Positions 25,333-33,725 of a DNA stretch of 64,000 nucleotides are shown piece by piece. The notes below the pieces were generated by a model. That model was not told where the DNA came from. It was given only the letters and a program-made list of their open reading frames with translations, and searched no databases. Positions within the stretch are counted from its first letter, which is position 1, and each line of letters starts with the position of its first letter. A program made the position numbers and the translations under genes. Source of the DNA: Rhodospirillaceae bacterium. Its GTDB lineage: Bacteria; Pseudomonadota; Alphaproteobacteria; UBA6615. Where the stretch lies: NCBI GenBank assembly GCA_002713365.1, contig PASR01000011.1, positions 69,527-133,526 of the forward strand, in the 5' to 3' direction.

Positions 25333-25681
25333 ATTTATAAGGTATTGTTAATAAATACTTTTTATAAATTAATATCAAAATAAAATTTCTGAATGGCATT
25401 GATATGCTTAGTTATCCAATATTTATTTTAAAGAAGTTTCTTAATTACATAGAAAAAGATAATTAAATATTCTTACATTCCCTGTGATAAATCGACACAG
25501 GCAGCATATTTTTTGTAGGTATGTAGTAAATAATAACTACATAAATTATAGATAGATGTTTGGCTAAGAAATAGCTCATAACCCTATTAAGTCTAGATGT
25601 TTTAAGTCTCGTATGAGTTGAAATACAGATTATACAGTAGAGAATTTAGTTTAAATTAAATCAAGAAAGGTTCTTAATTCT
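25333..25681. other. Intergenic region with an interrupted palindrome, before pseudoazurin
   Basis: A 349-bp gap without a supportable gene. It contains a perfect inverted repeat CCTGTG - 9 bp - CACAGG at 25481-25501, about 180 bp before the pseudoazurin gene. It could be an operator for a dimeric regulator, but it has no poly-T behind it. No FNR-type TTGAT-N4-ATCAA site was found here by eye. Confidence 0.4.
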
Positions 25682-26122
25682 ATGAAATTATTTATTTCAG
25701 CCCTAATTGTTTTGTTCAGCTCAAGCTTCGCAATGGCAGCTGATGTTACAGTGGATATGCTCAATAAGTTAGGTAAAGAGAAGATGGTCTACTCTGAAAA
25801 AATAGTAAGAGTAGACGTTGGTGACACTGTTTTTTGGAAGGCTAAAGATAAAGGTCATAATGTTGAATTCATAAAAAAAGGTGGTGCTCCAGAGGGAGTA
25901 AAAAAATTCAAGTCTAAGCTTTCAAAAGATACGAAGTATAAGTTTGAAGTACCTGGAATTTATGCCTACCAGTGTACCCCCCATAAAAATATGGGAATGA
26001 TTGGATTTGTTATAGTAGGTAATAATCTTGATAATTTAGAAGCGATTAAAAAGATTAAATTTAGAGGTAAATCAAAGAAAGTTGCTGAAAAGCTAATGAA
26101 AGAAATAGCAGCAAAACACTAA
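25682..26122 (+). CDS. Pseudoazurin (type 1 blue copper protein)
   Basis: Periplasmic electron carrier of 146 residues. A signal peptide (1-20, ending FAMAA) is followed by the cupredoxin domain. The type 1 copper ligands are His59 (in GHNVEF), Cys98, His101 and Met106 (in YQCTPHKNMGMIGF), the spacing of true pseudoazurins. In denitrifiers pseudoazurin feeds nitrite or nitrous oxide reductase, but in marine alphaproteobacteria it is also found without them; no denitrification genes are in this window. The C-terminal 35 residues are lysine-rich and helical, as in the family. A long hairpin follows the stop codon. Confidence 0.93.
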   Translation: MKLFISALIVLFSSSFAMAADVTVDMLNKLGKEKMVYSEKIVRVDVGDTVFWKAKDKGHNVEFIKKGGAPEGVKKFKSKLSKDTKYKFEVPGIYAYQCTPHKNMGMIGFVIVGNNLDNLEAIKKIKFRGKSKKVAEKLMKEIAAKH

Positions 26123-26127
26123 AACAA

Positions 26128-26174
26128 TGTTAATTGGAAATAGTTATTTATACCTCAGCTGTTTCCAATTAACA
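26128..26174 (+). terminator. 16-bp stem-loop behind pseudoazurin
   Basis: Sixteen paired positions (26128-26143 with 26159-26174, one G-U pair) around a 15-base loop, starting 6 bp behind the pseudoazurin stop. It would act as a transcription end or as a 3' stabilising structure. There is no run of T's after it on the plus strand, so it is not a canonical intrinsic terminator. Confidence 0.5.
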
Positions 26175-26263
26175 AAATTATATGGATAGTAAAATTAATA
26201 AAGAAATAGTTTAGTTCAGATTATAATCTAGGCTATTAAAATCTAATAATTAATCAGATTTTA

Positions 26264-27073
26264 TTATAATAGACTGCGCAGATGGTTAATTCCTAATTTT
26301 GCTGCAGTTTTAAAATCTGGTTCCATAAGACACTGTAAAGATAAATACCCACTAAAATCTATTGCCTTAAGGCTACTGATAACCTCTCTCCATGGAACAT
26401 GTCCTCCGCCTGGATATAAACGGTTACTGTCGCTCATTTGTAGATATTTAAGGTAATCTTTGGAGTCAAAGATGCTTTTAGAAAACGAAACATCTTCAAT
26501 ATTCATATGAAAAGTATCGAGGATAAGACCCATTCCGGGACTGTCTATTGATTTAGCAAATTCCACACCGTCTTGAGTAGTTAAGCCAAAGTTAATATAA
26601 AAACGTGTTTGCGGTTCAAATAGTACTGTTGACCCAACCTTGGCGGCATAGTCTGCTCCCTCCTTGAAGGCTTCATGCATCCAAGATAAGGATTCTTCTC
26701 TACCCTCTCCATCTAGCAATTGTCCTCGAAAAGAACCAATTATAACGTCTACCCCAAAAAAGGCAGCTGCATCCAAAGAGCCTTTAAGTCGGATTAAAGC
26801 TTCGTCTCTTATGGATTTATCTGGATGACAAAGCCAAATTTTATCTTGGAAACCTATTGCAGCTGTATGAATAGAGGCTACTTCTAAATTTCTTTTTTCT
26901 ACGTCTATTTGAAGTTCATCAAGATCAAGATTTTTAGGTTGGCGAATAGATACTTCGACTCCATCATAACCAAGTTCTGAAAGTACATCGAGGTTGGCAG
27001 CAAATTCACCTTGCTGAGCAGGAAGTTTTTCAGTGCTTACATCAGATGTTGCTACGCTAAATCCTATTTTCAT
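26264..27073 (-). CDS. Sugar phosphate isomerase/epimerase-like TIM-barrel protein
   Basis: A 269-residue member of the xylose-isomerase-like TIM-barrel family (AP_endonuc_2). Metal ligands typical of the fold can be read: Glu in STVLFEPQTRF (about 150), Asp and His in GLILDTFHMNIED (about 182-185), and Glu in the C-terminal SLQCLMEPDF (about 248). Family members act on keto-sugars, hydroxypyruvate or myo-inositol derivatives; the substrate is not fixed by sequence. A second member of the family lies at 30202-31014, so the region may handle a sugar acid or polyol. A small membrane-like open frame ends 8 bp upstream and may be translated together with it. Confidence 0.8.
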   Translation of the reverse strand: MKIGFSVATSDVSTEKLPAQQGEFAANLDVLSELGYDGVEVSIRQPKNLDLDELQIDVEKRNLEVASIHTAAIGFQDKIWLCHPDKSIRDEALIRLKGSLDAAAFFGVDVIIGSFRGQLLDGEGREESLSWMHEAFKEGADYAAKVGSTVLFEPQTRFYINFGLTTQDGVEFAKSIDSPGMGLILDTFHMNIEDVSFSKSIFDSKDYLKYLQMSDSNRLYPGGGHVPWREVISSLKAIDFSGYLSLQCLMEPDFKTAAKLGINHLRSLL

Positions 27074-27081
27074 TATGGCCC

Positions 27082-27180
27082 CTAATTATTTTGAAAAGTT
27101 TCTATAAGATACATAATCTCGTCGTTAAATTCTACGCCCAACCACAGTCCAATACATATACCTATAATCAATTTAATCAT
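27082..27180 (-). CDS. Possible 32-residue single-span membrane peptide
   Basis: A 32-codon frame, MIKLIIGICIGLWLGVEF followed by an acidic tail, with one hydrophobic stretch long enough to cross the membrane. Its stop overlaps the ribosome-binding site (TTAGGGG) of the TIM-barrel gene, an arrangement that suggests translational coupling. It has no good ribosome-binding site of its own (upstream is only A/T), so it remains a candidate. Confidence 0.35.
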   Translation of the reverse strand: MIKLIIGICIGLWLGVEFNDEIMYLIETFQNN

Positions 27181-27260
27181 TTTAATATAACTATTTTTTT
27201 TAATTGAAATAAAGGTAGTTATACCTTTGAATTTGTATTTTGAGCAATACAATATGAATC

Positions 27261-27304
27261 TATAATGGCTTAATTCTGTTATAAAACAGAATTAAGCCAT
27301 TATA
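27261..27304. repeat. Perfect 20-bp inverted repeat with 4-base loop
   Basis: The two 20-bp arms (27261-27280 and 27285-27304) are exact reverse complements around ATAA. The element sits between two minus-strand genes. Only a weak T-run (27307-27310) follows on the plus strand and none on the minus strand. It could be a bidirectional terminator, a processing site, or a small palindromic mobile unit. Confidence 0.8.
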
Positions 27305-27350
27305 AATTTTCGTAGATTACATATTTGGAGTAAATAAAGTATAATTTTCT

Positions 27351-27389
27351 TTATTGGGGTAACTGGACAGTAGCAAGTTACCCCAATAA
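27351..27389. repeat. Perfect 14-bp inverted repeat with 11-base loop
   Basis: The arms 27351-27364 and 27376-27389 are exact reverse complements and contain the unusual GC block GGGG/CCCC for this AT-rich DNA. Pairing can extend by four more bases past one bulge. It lies 68 bp behind the stop of the 27457 gene on the minus strand, with no U-tract on either side. Confidence 0.8.
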
Positions 27390-27456
27390 GAAATTACATT
27401 TAGAATAAGAGGTAATAATATAAGTTATTGGTGAAAATTTATTTACTAATCTTATC

Positions 27457-27726
27457 TTATGTTTGTTTCCTTAGAACTATCTCACAGCGTTTAGCTATTT
27501 CAAATGTGCCTATTGTTACCAATAAACCAAAGAATAAAAGTGTATGTAGAAAAACAGAAACACCAAAGTAGAATATGGCTCCGGTCCAAACTGAAAATAT
27601 TCCACACCACATCCACATTAGACTTAGCATAATTACATGTCTTGTGTTCTCATCCTGAATATGTCGAATAGGATTATATTTCGCATTCATTACACTATTG
27701 TAGCTTTCAACTATAAACTGTTTCAT
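27457..27726 (-). CDS. Small two-span membrane protein, unknown
   Basis: An 89-residue protein I cannot assign. The N-terminal 30 residues are polar (MKQFIVESYNSVMNAKYNP); two hydrophobic segments follow (about 31-52 and 56-76) with a tryptophan-rich turn (WMWCGIFSVW), and it ends in a short basic tail. It is an inner-membrane protein with both ends probably on the cytoplasmic side. It is divergent from the Fur-box-controlled pair, sharing a 260-bp intergenic region, so the iron-responsive site at 27920 might influence it as well, though that site is nearer to the other gene. Confidence 0.6.
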   Translation of the reverse strand: MKQFIVESYNSVMNAKYNPIRHIQDENTRHVIMLSLMWMWCGIFSVWTGAIFYFGVSVFLHTLLFFGLLVTIGTFEIAKRCEIVLRKQT

Positions 27727-27919
27727 AATAAGTATCTCATTTCTGTATAAATTGCTTTGTACTTTTATATACGTGGAAATGAGACTGTTAGATCTTTTTT
27801 AAGCATAAAATAATTTATCAAACACTGTATAAAACTAAAAAAGTAGTCCGATTTACTTTTAGATTTAACATTTTCAAAAATATATTTCCTAATAATAGGG
27901 TTTTTTTCAAACTTCACTT

Positions 27920-27950
27920 GATAATGATAGTGATTCGCATTATCATTATT
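27920..27950. promoter_or_regulatory. Fur-box-like operator
   Basis: The plus strand holds GATAATGATAGTGATTCGCA directly followed by TTATCATTATT. This is close to the classic Fur consensus GATAATGATAATCATTATC, with the two outer hexamers intact. It sits 37 bp before the start of the 27987 gene, where an iron repressor would block transcription. Alphaproteobacteria may use Fur/Mur or other iron regulators, so the cognate protein is inferred. Confidence 0.7.
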
Positions 27951-27986
27951 AAATGGAAGACGTAACTAATATATTTGGACTGCTAT

Positions 27987-28550
27987 ATGCAAACAATTAA
28001 CAATGAAGCATGCGATCATATTTGCAATAGTTCGTTTGTTAATAAAAATGGACAATTATTTGTTCCTGATCAATCACCGCCTGAGGTATTTTGGGCTTGG
28101 GCGAGCCAACATTGGATTCGAAATACAAGACAGAACATCGATCCCCAGCCACTAATAAATCAGGCTTTTTATGATTTAGGCCTGATAGGTGACAATAAGG
28201 AAGATATCAGTGTTGCCTTTATATTTTGTTTAGATCTAACCATAAGCTATTCAACTAAGACGCTAAGTGTCGGTTGCCACGGCTGCGGAACCCATGGTCT
28301 TCTTGAGCAAATTACCATAGCTTGTCTAGCTTTTCAGCAGGCTGATGAAGCATTTATGGCACAAAAAATAATTCATAATATTATGAGTGAGGTTCCTGCA
28401 GAGGCTGTTATTGCTCTCCTGGATAAATTATCGTCGGCATTCCTATCAAAAGATATGTGGTTACCTATACGTTGTCATTATTTGGACTTAGCTGCCCGTA
28501 TACCGGACTTAAATCAAGAAGCTATATCCACTACAAGAATTGTTAATTAA
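27987..28550 (+). CDS. Uncharacterised Cys/His-containing protein under a Fur-like box
   Basis: A 187-residue soluble protein I do not recognise. It has no signal peptide. Notable is a conserved-looking VGCHGCGTHG stretch (about 96-105), a CxxC with flanking histidines that could bind iron, zinc or a cluster, plus a CDHIC pair near the N-terminus (about residues 9-13). The rest is predicted helical. The ATG at 27987 is preferred over the TTG at 27975. The gene is followed after 11 bp by a Prx5-like peroxiredoxin, and the pair lies behind a Fur-box. A role in iron-limited or oxidative-stress physiology is inferred from context only. Confidence 0.65.
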   Translation: MQTINNEACDHICNSSFVNKNGQLFVPDQSPPEVFWAWASQHWIRNTRQNIDPQPLINQAFYDLGLIGDNKEDISVAFIFCLDLTISYSTKTLSVGCHGCGTHGLLEQITIACLAFQQADEAFMAQKIIHNIMSEVPAEAVIALLDKLSSAFLSKDMWLPIRCHYLDLAARIPDLNQEAISTTRIVN

Positions 28551-28561
28551 AGAGTTATATT

Positions 28562-29092
28562 ATGATAAAAAAAACTTTACCGAATATTATTTTTAAAACA
28601 CGCGTAGCAGAAGATTTATCTGATATTAATTCACCATATATATGGAAACATGTAACCACTGAAGAAATATTTAGTGGTATTCGTGCGATTATATTCTCAC
28701 TACCAGGCGCTTTCACACCAATTTGTTCTAGTTATCAATTACCTGGATTTGACAATATGTATTCTAATTTTAATTCTCATGGTATCGAAAAAATATTCTG
28801 TGTATCGGTTAATGATACATTTGTCATGAATGCTTGGAAATCTAGTTTAAATATAAAAAATATATCTGTTCTTCCAGATGGATCTGGAGAGTTCACTAGG
28901 AAGATGGGTATGCTGGTAAACAAAGATAATCTCGGCTTTGGTATGAGGTCGTGGAGATATGCTGCAATAGTTAACGACTGTTCAATAGAAGAATTATTTG
29001 AAGAATCTGGATTTTCAGACAATTGCCCTGACGATCCATACGATATTAGTAAGCCAGAGAATATATTAAAGTTTTTAGAAAATAAAATATGA
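28562..29092 (+). CDS. Prx5-type peroxiredoxin
   Basis: Thiol peroxidase of 176 residues reducing H2O2 and organic hydroperoxides. The active-site loop is LPGAFTPICSSYQLPGF (about 48-64), with the peroxidatic cysteine in P-x-x-x-C (Cys57). The later motif SVLPDGSGEFTRKMGML is typical of the Prx5/AHP1 subgroup, and the arginine in GMRSWRYAAIVND completes the active site. The possible resolving cysteine in the C-terminal EESGFSDNCPDD segment (about residue 159) agrees with an atypical two-Cys mechanism. It is co-directional, 11 bp behind the Fur-box gene. Confidence 0.9.
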   Translation: MIKKTLPNIIFKTRVAEDLSDINSPYIWKHVTTEEIFSGIRAIIFSLPGAFTPICSSYQLPGFDNMYSNFNSHGIEKIFCVSVNDTFVMNAWKSSLNIKNISVLPDGSGEFTRKMGMLVNKDNLGFGMRSWRYAAIVNDCSIEELFEESGFSDNCPDDPYDISKPENILKFLENKI

Positions 29093-29153
29093 ATTTATGA
29101 AAATATTTTTTTATAAAAATACACTTATAATTTAAATGTATTCATTAATAAAT

Positions 29154-30140
29154 CTATAATTTACTATTAAAAACGACGACTAGAGCGCCAGTTGTTAGCC
29201 GTGATTCTAGATCTGTATGAGCTTGAGTAATATCTGATAGCTCATATCTACCTGTTATACTTAATTTTACATTTCCTTCTTTAATCACTTTTACGACCTC
29301 TTCCATCATCATCTCTTTTTCATCTGGGTTAATCATGTAATCTTTTAGAGATGCTTTTGTAAAAATTAGAGATTTTTGATTCAATTCTATGGCATCAATG
29401 GGTGGAGGACCGGATGCATGTCCATAATTTACATACCACCCGCGTGGGGATAGAGAGGTTATGTTCCCTTTATAAGTATCAGCTCCGACGGCATCGAAAA
29501 CGACTGGTACACCCTTGCCATTAGTAATATCTAGAACTGCCTCACTAAAGTCCTCTTTTATGTAATTAATAACATGTTCACAGCCGTTATTCTCAGCAGT
29601 GATGAATTTATCAGGAGAACTAACCGTACCAATAACTTTTGCTCCAATATTATTAGCCCACTGAGATAGAATACTACCCATACCGCCAGCAGCCGAATGA
29701 ATAAGAATCGTTTCTCCAGGTTTAATGGGGTAAAGACGTCTCAATAAATATTGTGCTGTTAGAGCTCTTACAAAAGTCGCGACTATTGTTTCCGAATCTA
29801 GTTCTGCCGGAGGTTTATAAAGCTGATTGGCTGGAATTATTCTTATGTCAGCATAAGCACCGAGATTAAATAGATAAGCCACTCTGTCACCAGTTTTGTA
29901 GTCCTCAACGTTAGCTCCTATTGATATTACTGTTCCAATTCCCTCTAAGCCTAGAACATTAGGCAATGGGGGTTTTAAAAAATATCGGCCCTGACGCATA
30001 TAGGAATCGGCTAAATGGATGGCACAGGCAGTCTGTTCAATTAAAACTTCTCCTGGCCCTGGAGAGGGAACAGATTCAGTTTCTATTTTAATAACATCTG
30101 GATTTCCATACTCGTATATTCGTGCCACTCGAGTTTGCAT
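29154..30140 (-). CDS. NADPH:quinone oxidoreductase (zeta-crystallin family)
   Basis: Medium-chain dehydrogenase/reductase of 328 residues without catalytic zinc. N-terminal GroES-like domain with PGPGEVLIEQTACAIHLAD (about 26-44) and VLGLEGIGTVISIG; the NADPH-binding Rossmann loop is SAAGGMGSILSQWA (about 150-163). Members reduce quinones or act as enoyl reductases. It is the downstream gene of a minus-strand run that begins with the CoA-transferase (32381) and the TIM-barrel protein (31014); gaps of 119 and 61 bp allow one transcript. Its place among catabolic genes suggests a reductase in a degradation pathway rather than general quinone detoxification. Confidence 0.88.
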   Translation of the reverse strand: MQTRVARIYEYGNPDVIKIETESVPSPGPGEVLIEQTACAIHLADSYMRQGRYFLKPPLPNVLGLEGIGTVISIGANVEDYKTGDRVAYLFNLGAYADIRIIPANQLYKPPAELDSETIVATFVRALTAQYLLRRLYPIKPGETILIHSAAGGMGSILSQWANNIGAKVIGTVSSPDKFITAENNGCEHVINYIKEDFSEAVLDITNGKGVPVVFDAVGADTYKGNITSLSPRGWYVNYGHASGPPPIDAIELNQKSLIFTKASLKDYMINPDEKEMMMEEVVKVIKEGNVKLSITGRYELSDITQAHTDLESRLTTGALVVVFNSKL

Positions 30141-30201
30141 AAATAACTCCTCTAGTTCCGGTAATATACTGTCAATAAACTTTAATTATTTAATTGAAAA
30201 A

Positions 30202-31014
30202 CTATCTATTATTTGGATCAACATTATAACCAAACTGATTCATCCATAATAGACTGGTCCATGTATCTTTAGAAGGGTCAAGTTCCATACCTATAGCTCC
30301 TTGATATCCTTTTTCTAAAGCCCTCTGAACTATCCATAATAAATCTAGTTCACCAACGCCTGGTTCATTGCGGTTAGGGGGATTACCAATTTGTACATAA
30401 CCTATATATGGCCAAAACATATCCATAATATCAGTTAGGGTTCCAGTTTCCTCATATCGCATATGGAATGTATCGTAAACTAAACCAACATTATTACCTC
30501 CCACCAGGTCTACAATCTCTTTTGCTTCAGACATTTTCTGCATTGGCCAATTTTCTATTCTTTGACGACATACAGGTTCAAGCAAAAACTTACATCTATG
30601 ATCGCCAGCGCTTCTAGAAATATAGTCAATATTTTCTACATATGTATCAACGCATCTTTGTCTATCTACACCTTCTGGAATTGGGCCAGCTCCAACGTTA
30701 ATAGAGTAAAAATTACAGTGATGAATATATTCTAATACTTGGTCAGCTGAGCGTTTGAAATCATCTTGTTTACCAGGCTGAGCGCCTAGACCGCGAACTG
30801 TTACATACTCTCCATTATTTTTTTCTGGAGGCACTACGCAATATGTAAATTCAATACCATTATCATCAAGTAAACATTTTAGTTCCTCTTTGGGTAGCTC
30901 GTAAGGAAAATGCCATTCTATGTTGGTGATTCCTATTTTAGCTGCGGCAACAAATCTTTGCTCAATAGGAATTTCAAGAAACATATGATAAAAATTTGGA
31001 GCAAAGTGGATCAT
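30202..31014 (-). CDS. Hydroxypyruvate isomerase-like TIM-barrel protein
   Basis: A 270-residue xylose-isomerase-like protein that resembles hydroxypyruvate isomerase (Hyi) more than the copy at 26264. It begins MIHFAPNFYHMFLEIPIEQRF (first 18: MIHFAPNFYHMFLEIPIE), and shows IGITNIEWHFPYE, the metal ligand Glu in KFLLEPVCRQR (about 145), VGLVYDTFHMRYEETG (about 177-192) and the C-terminal GAIGMELDPS with another Glu. Hyi interconverts hydroxypyruvate and tartronate semialdehyde in glyoxylate or allantoin breakdown. With the class III CoA-transferase and the ketopantoate-reductase-like gene, a small-acid catabolic unit is plausible. Confidence 0.8.
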   Translation of the reverse strand: MIHFAPNFYHMFLEIPIEQRFVAAAKIGITNIEWHFPYELPKEELKCLLDDNGIEFTYCVVPPEKNNGEYVTVRGLGAQPGKQDDFKRSADQVLEYIHHCNFYSINVGAGPIPEGVDRQRCVDTYVENIDYISRSAGDHRCKFLLEPVCRQRIENWPMQKMSEAKEIVDLVGGNNVGLVYDTFHMRYEETGTLTDIMDMFWPYIGYVQIGNPPNRNEPGVGELDLLWIVQRALEKGYQGAIGMELDPSKDTWTSLLWMNQFGYNVDPNNR

Positions 31015-31133
31015 AAAGCTAAGGCCTCTGTGGTTGGCAGTAATTATAGAAGTAATAAATAATCATAAATTCTTATTATAATTATTTTTAGCAAAAGAAC
31101 TTAATAAGCATTAGAGATAAATAATGGAGGCTC

Positions 31134-32381
31134 CTAAATTATTCCATCATCGGAGAGTGTTTCAATTTCATCGTCAGTGTAGCCAAGGATATTTCCGTAT
31201 ACATGTTTATTATCTGCTCCGAGTAATGGGGCAGGTTCTATTGATACCTGTGACTTGGATAGTTTCACGGGAAATGTAGGCATAGTAAACTTTCCATGAA
31301 CAGGATGCTCAATTTCGGTGAAAACCCCTCTATCAATAAGGTTGGAATCATTTTGTAATTCCATTGTATCAAAAACCGCACCGGCAGCAACGCCAGCTTC
31401 ACCCATAATTTTCATTACTTCCATTTTATCATACCGGATAACCCATTTTCCTATAGCATCATCGACCTCTTTAATATTTTCTGCACGGCTTTCGGCAGTT
31501 TTAAATTTGGGATTATTTAGCATGTCTTCACGACCTATAACTTTTACAATTCTTTCCCAGTGCTGGTTATGAGCTCGTGTTGAGTAAATATAACAATAGT
31601 CATTTGGTCCCCCGCCCTTACATAAATAGGCCTCACTTGGTGCTGAAGAACCAAGAATAACCTGATTGCCCCTTCTCACTGCTGCTTTGCCTGTATTAGC
31701 TTGAGTTGCATAAGCCACCCGACAAAAATTTGTCATTGCTTCTTGCATCGCAACTTCTACTAATTGACCTTCACCAGTAGTATGTCTTTGAAATAAAGCT
31801 GCAAGTATTCCTATAGCGCAATGAAGGCCAGTTCCTGTATCTCCAATTGTTGTTCCAGGCTTTAATGGGCGGCCGTCGGTTTCTCCAGTTATACTCATAA
31901 CTCCACCAGTCGCCTGCGCAATCATATCAAAGGCTAAAAAATTTTCGTAGGGACTGCCTCTGCCAAAACCTTTAATACTTGCATATATAATTGAAGAGTT
32001 TTTAGATTTTACTGCTTCGTAACTATAGCCCAGACGTTCTATTACTCCTGGCCCATAATTTTCTATAAACACATCACCAGTTTTGATTAACTCATCAAGA
32101 ATCTTTCTTCCCTTAACACTTTTAAGGTTACAAGTAACACTTCGTTTATTAGCATTAAACAATAAGAAATAATATGAATCCCCGCCTTTCGTAGGAGGGG
32201 TTCTTCCCTGTTCACCTCCATTAGGGTTTTCTACTTTTATTACTTCTGCTCCTAACCACGCCAGAGTTTCAGTACATGATGGCCCTGCTTCAAACTGACT
32301 TAGGTCAATAACTCTAATTCCATTTAGGGCTCCCTGTTTGATTCCTGATTTTTGTAATTTTTCTTCTATAATATTAGTCAA
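31134..32381 (-). CDS. Class III (CaiB/BaiF) acyl-CoA transferase
   Basis: A 415-residue family III CoA-transferase. The N-terminal motif is GIRVIDLSQFEAGPSCTETLAWLGAEVIKVE (quoted part: VIDLSQFEAGPSC) and the catalytic aspartate falls in the NFLAFDMIAQATGG segment (about residue 153). PGTTIGDTGTGLHCAIG and the C-terminal PLLGADNKHVYG are further hallmarks. Substrates in the family include oxalate/formate, carnitine, succinate with methyl-malate or benzylsuccinate; sequence alone does not decide. It heads the minus-strand run with the Hyi-like and quinone-oxidoreductase genes, divergent from the ketopantoate-reductase-like gene, and shares a 201-bp regulatory gap with it. Confidence 0.9.
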   Translation of the reverse strand: MTNIIEEKLQKSGIKQGALNGIRVIDLSQFEAGPSCTETLAWLGAEVIKVENPNGGEQGRTPPTKGGDSYYFLLFNANKRSVTCNLKSVKGRKILDELIKTGDVFIENYGPGVIERLGYSYEAVKSKNSSIIYASIKGFGRGSPYENFLAFDMIAQATGGVMSITGETDGRPLKPGTTIGDTGTGLHCAIGILAALFQRHTTGEGQLVEVAMQEAMTNFCRVAYATQANTGKAAVRRGNQVILGSSAPSEAYLCKGGGPNDYCYIYSTRAHNQHWERIVKVIGREDMLNNPKFKTAESRAENIKEVDDAIGKWVIRYDKMEVMKIMGEAGVAAGAVFDTMELQNDSNLIDRGVFTEIEHPVHGKFTMPTFPVKLSKSQVSIEPAPLLGADNKHVYGNILGYTDDEIETLSDDGII

Positions 32382-32582
32382 AACCTGAATCTCCCTTTGG
32401 TTATTAACAAATTTTCTAATTATGAAGATAACTAAAATATAATTTATATTAAGTTATATAACCGCTATATCAGATAAAATGCTTGTAATCACTGAAAAGA
32501 ACAGCGACGATAATCACCTTAAATTAGTATTCCATGTTTTATTATGATTAATCTTATTTAAATAATAAAAGCGGGAAAAGCT

Positions 32583-33605
32583 TTGATTAAAAAGATTGCT
32601 ATACTAGGTACTGGTGCTAATGGCAGTTGCGCTGCAGCCGACCTGACTAGTATGGGATACGAAGTTGATCTTTTAGATCAATGGCCAGAGCATGTTGAGG
32701 CAATGCGAAGAGATGGCCTACGAATATGTATGCCAAATAGAAAATTAGAGATAACCGTATCTGCATATCATTTGTGTGAACTGGCTGCTATGTCACCTAA
32801 ATACGATTTGGTTCTACTTTATACAAAAGCCTATGATACCCGTTGGTCTTGTGAACTAATTAAACCATATTTGCATGAAAATGGACTTCTTGTAGGCATG
32901 CAGAATGCAATGACAGTTAATGACATAGTTGAAATTATAGGAGCAGACCGAACAGTAGGAGTGGTAGTGGAATGTTCCTCAGAAATTTTTACACCAGGAG
33001 TAGTTCAAAGAAATACACCTCCAGAAAAAACATGGTTTGGAGTTGGTGATCTAGAAGGATCAAGGGAGGGTGGTAGCGAAGAGGTTGCTGAAATACTTAG
33101 TAATGTCGGTAATGTTTCTATTTCTTCAGATATAATGTCTGCAAAATGGATCAAACTGGTGATAAATACCACAATGGCCGTTGTTGCGACATCAGGCCTT
33201 AATGGAGTTGAAGGGCTGCGTGCTAACGGTATGAGAGAAGTACTCATGAGAGTTACTACCGAAGCTTTAAATGTATCTCAAGGAATGGGTAACAAATTAG
33301 TGCCAATTTTTGGTTTAAATGAGGAAGATATTAAAGACACAAATAGATTTATAGAAACTCTATTTGAAAAAATGATGGCAGATGTAGGACCCGCTGCGCG
33401 TGATTGTATTTTACAAGATCATTTAAAAGGTAGAAGGAGTGAAGCTGAAGAAATTAACGGCTTAGTAGTTGAATATGGTGCTAAACTTGGCCTACCAACA
33501 GAAGTAAACTCTACAATAATAGAAGTAAGTAAACGTATTCATTCTGGTGAATTATCTCCAGGTCCTGAAACGTTTGAGTTAGTAAAGGAAATGGTTTCCA
33601 GTTAA
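32583..33605 (+). CDS. 2-dehydropantoate 2-reductase family protein (ApbA/PanE-like)
   Basis: NADPH-dependent 2-oxoacid reductase of 340 residues. The N-terminal dinucleotide loop is IAILGTGANGSCAAADL (about 4-20). The C-terminal domain carries the catalytic-lysine region SAKWIKLVINTTMAVVATSG (about 184-203) and GRRSEAEEINGLVVEYG, a motif of the ApbA C-domain. True PanE makes pantoate for CoA; this copy sits among CoA-transferase and isomerase genes and next to a transporter-binding protein, so a different branched or hydroxy-acid substrate is quite possible. The start is a TTG at 32583. The binding-protein gene follows 120 bp downstream on the same strand. Confidence 0.85.
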   Translation: MIKKIAILGTGANGSCAAADLTSMGYEVDLLDQWPEHVEAMRRDGLRICMPNRKLEITVSAYHLCELAAMSPKYDLVLLYTKAYDTRWSCELIKPYLHENGLLVGMQNAMTVNDIVEIIGADRTVGVVVECSSEIFTPGVVQRNTPPEKTWFGVGDLEGSREGGSEEVAEILSNVGNVSISSDIMSAKWIKLVINTTMAVVATSGLNGVEGLRANGMREVLMRVTTEALNVSQGMGNKLVPIFGLNEEDIKDTNRFIETLFEKMMADVGPAARDCILQDHLKGRRSEAEEINGLVVEYGAKLGLPTEVNSTIIEVSKRIHSGELSPGPETFELVKEMVSS

Positions 33606-33725
33606 GAAAAGCATTTAAATTTGTTCTTAATTAATAATGTTTTTATCGAAAGACTTATATGCTTAATGGTTATGTATGTAAGTGGTTTAAAATCTAAAAT
33701 AAGATAATAAAATAGGGAGGATAAA

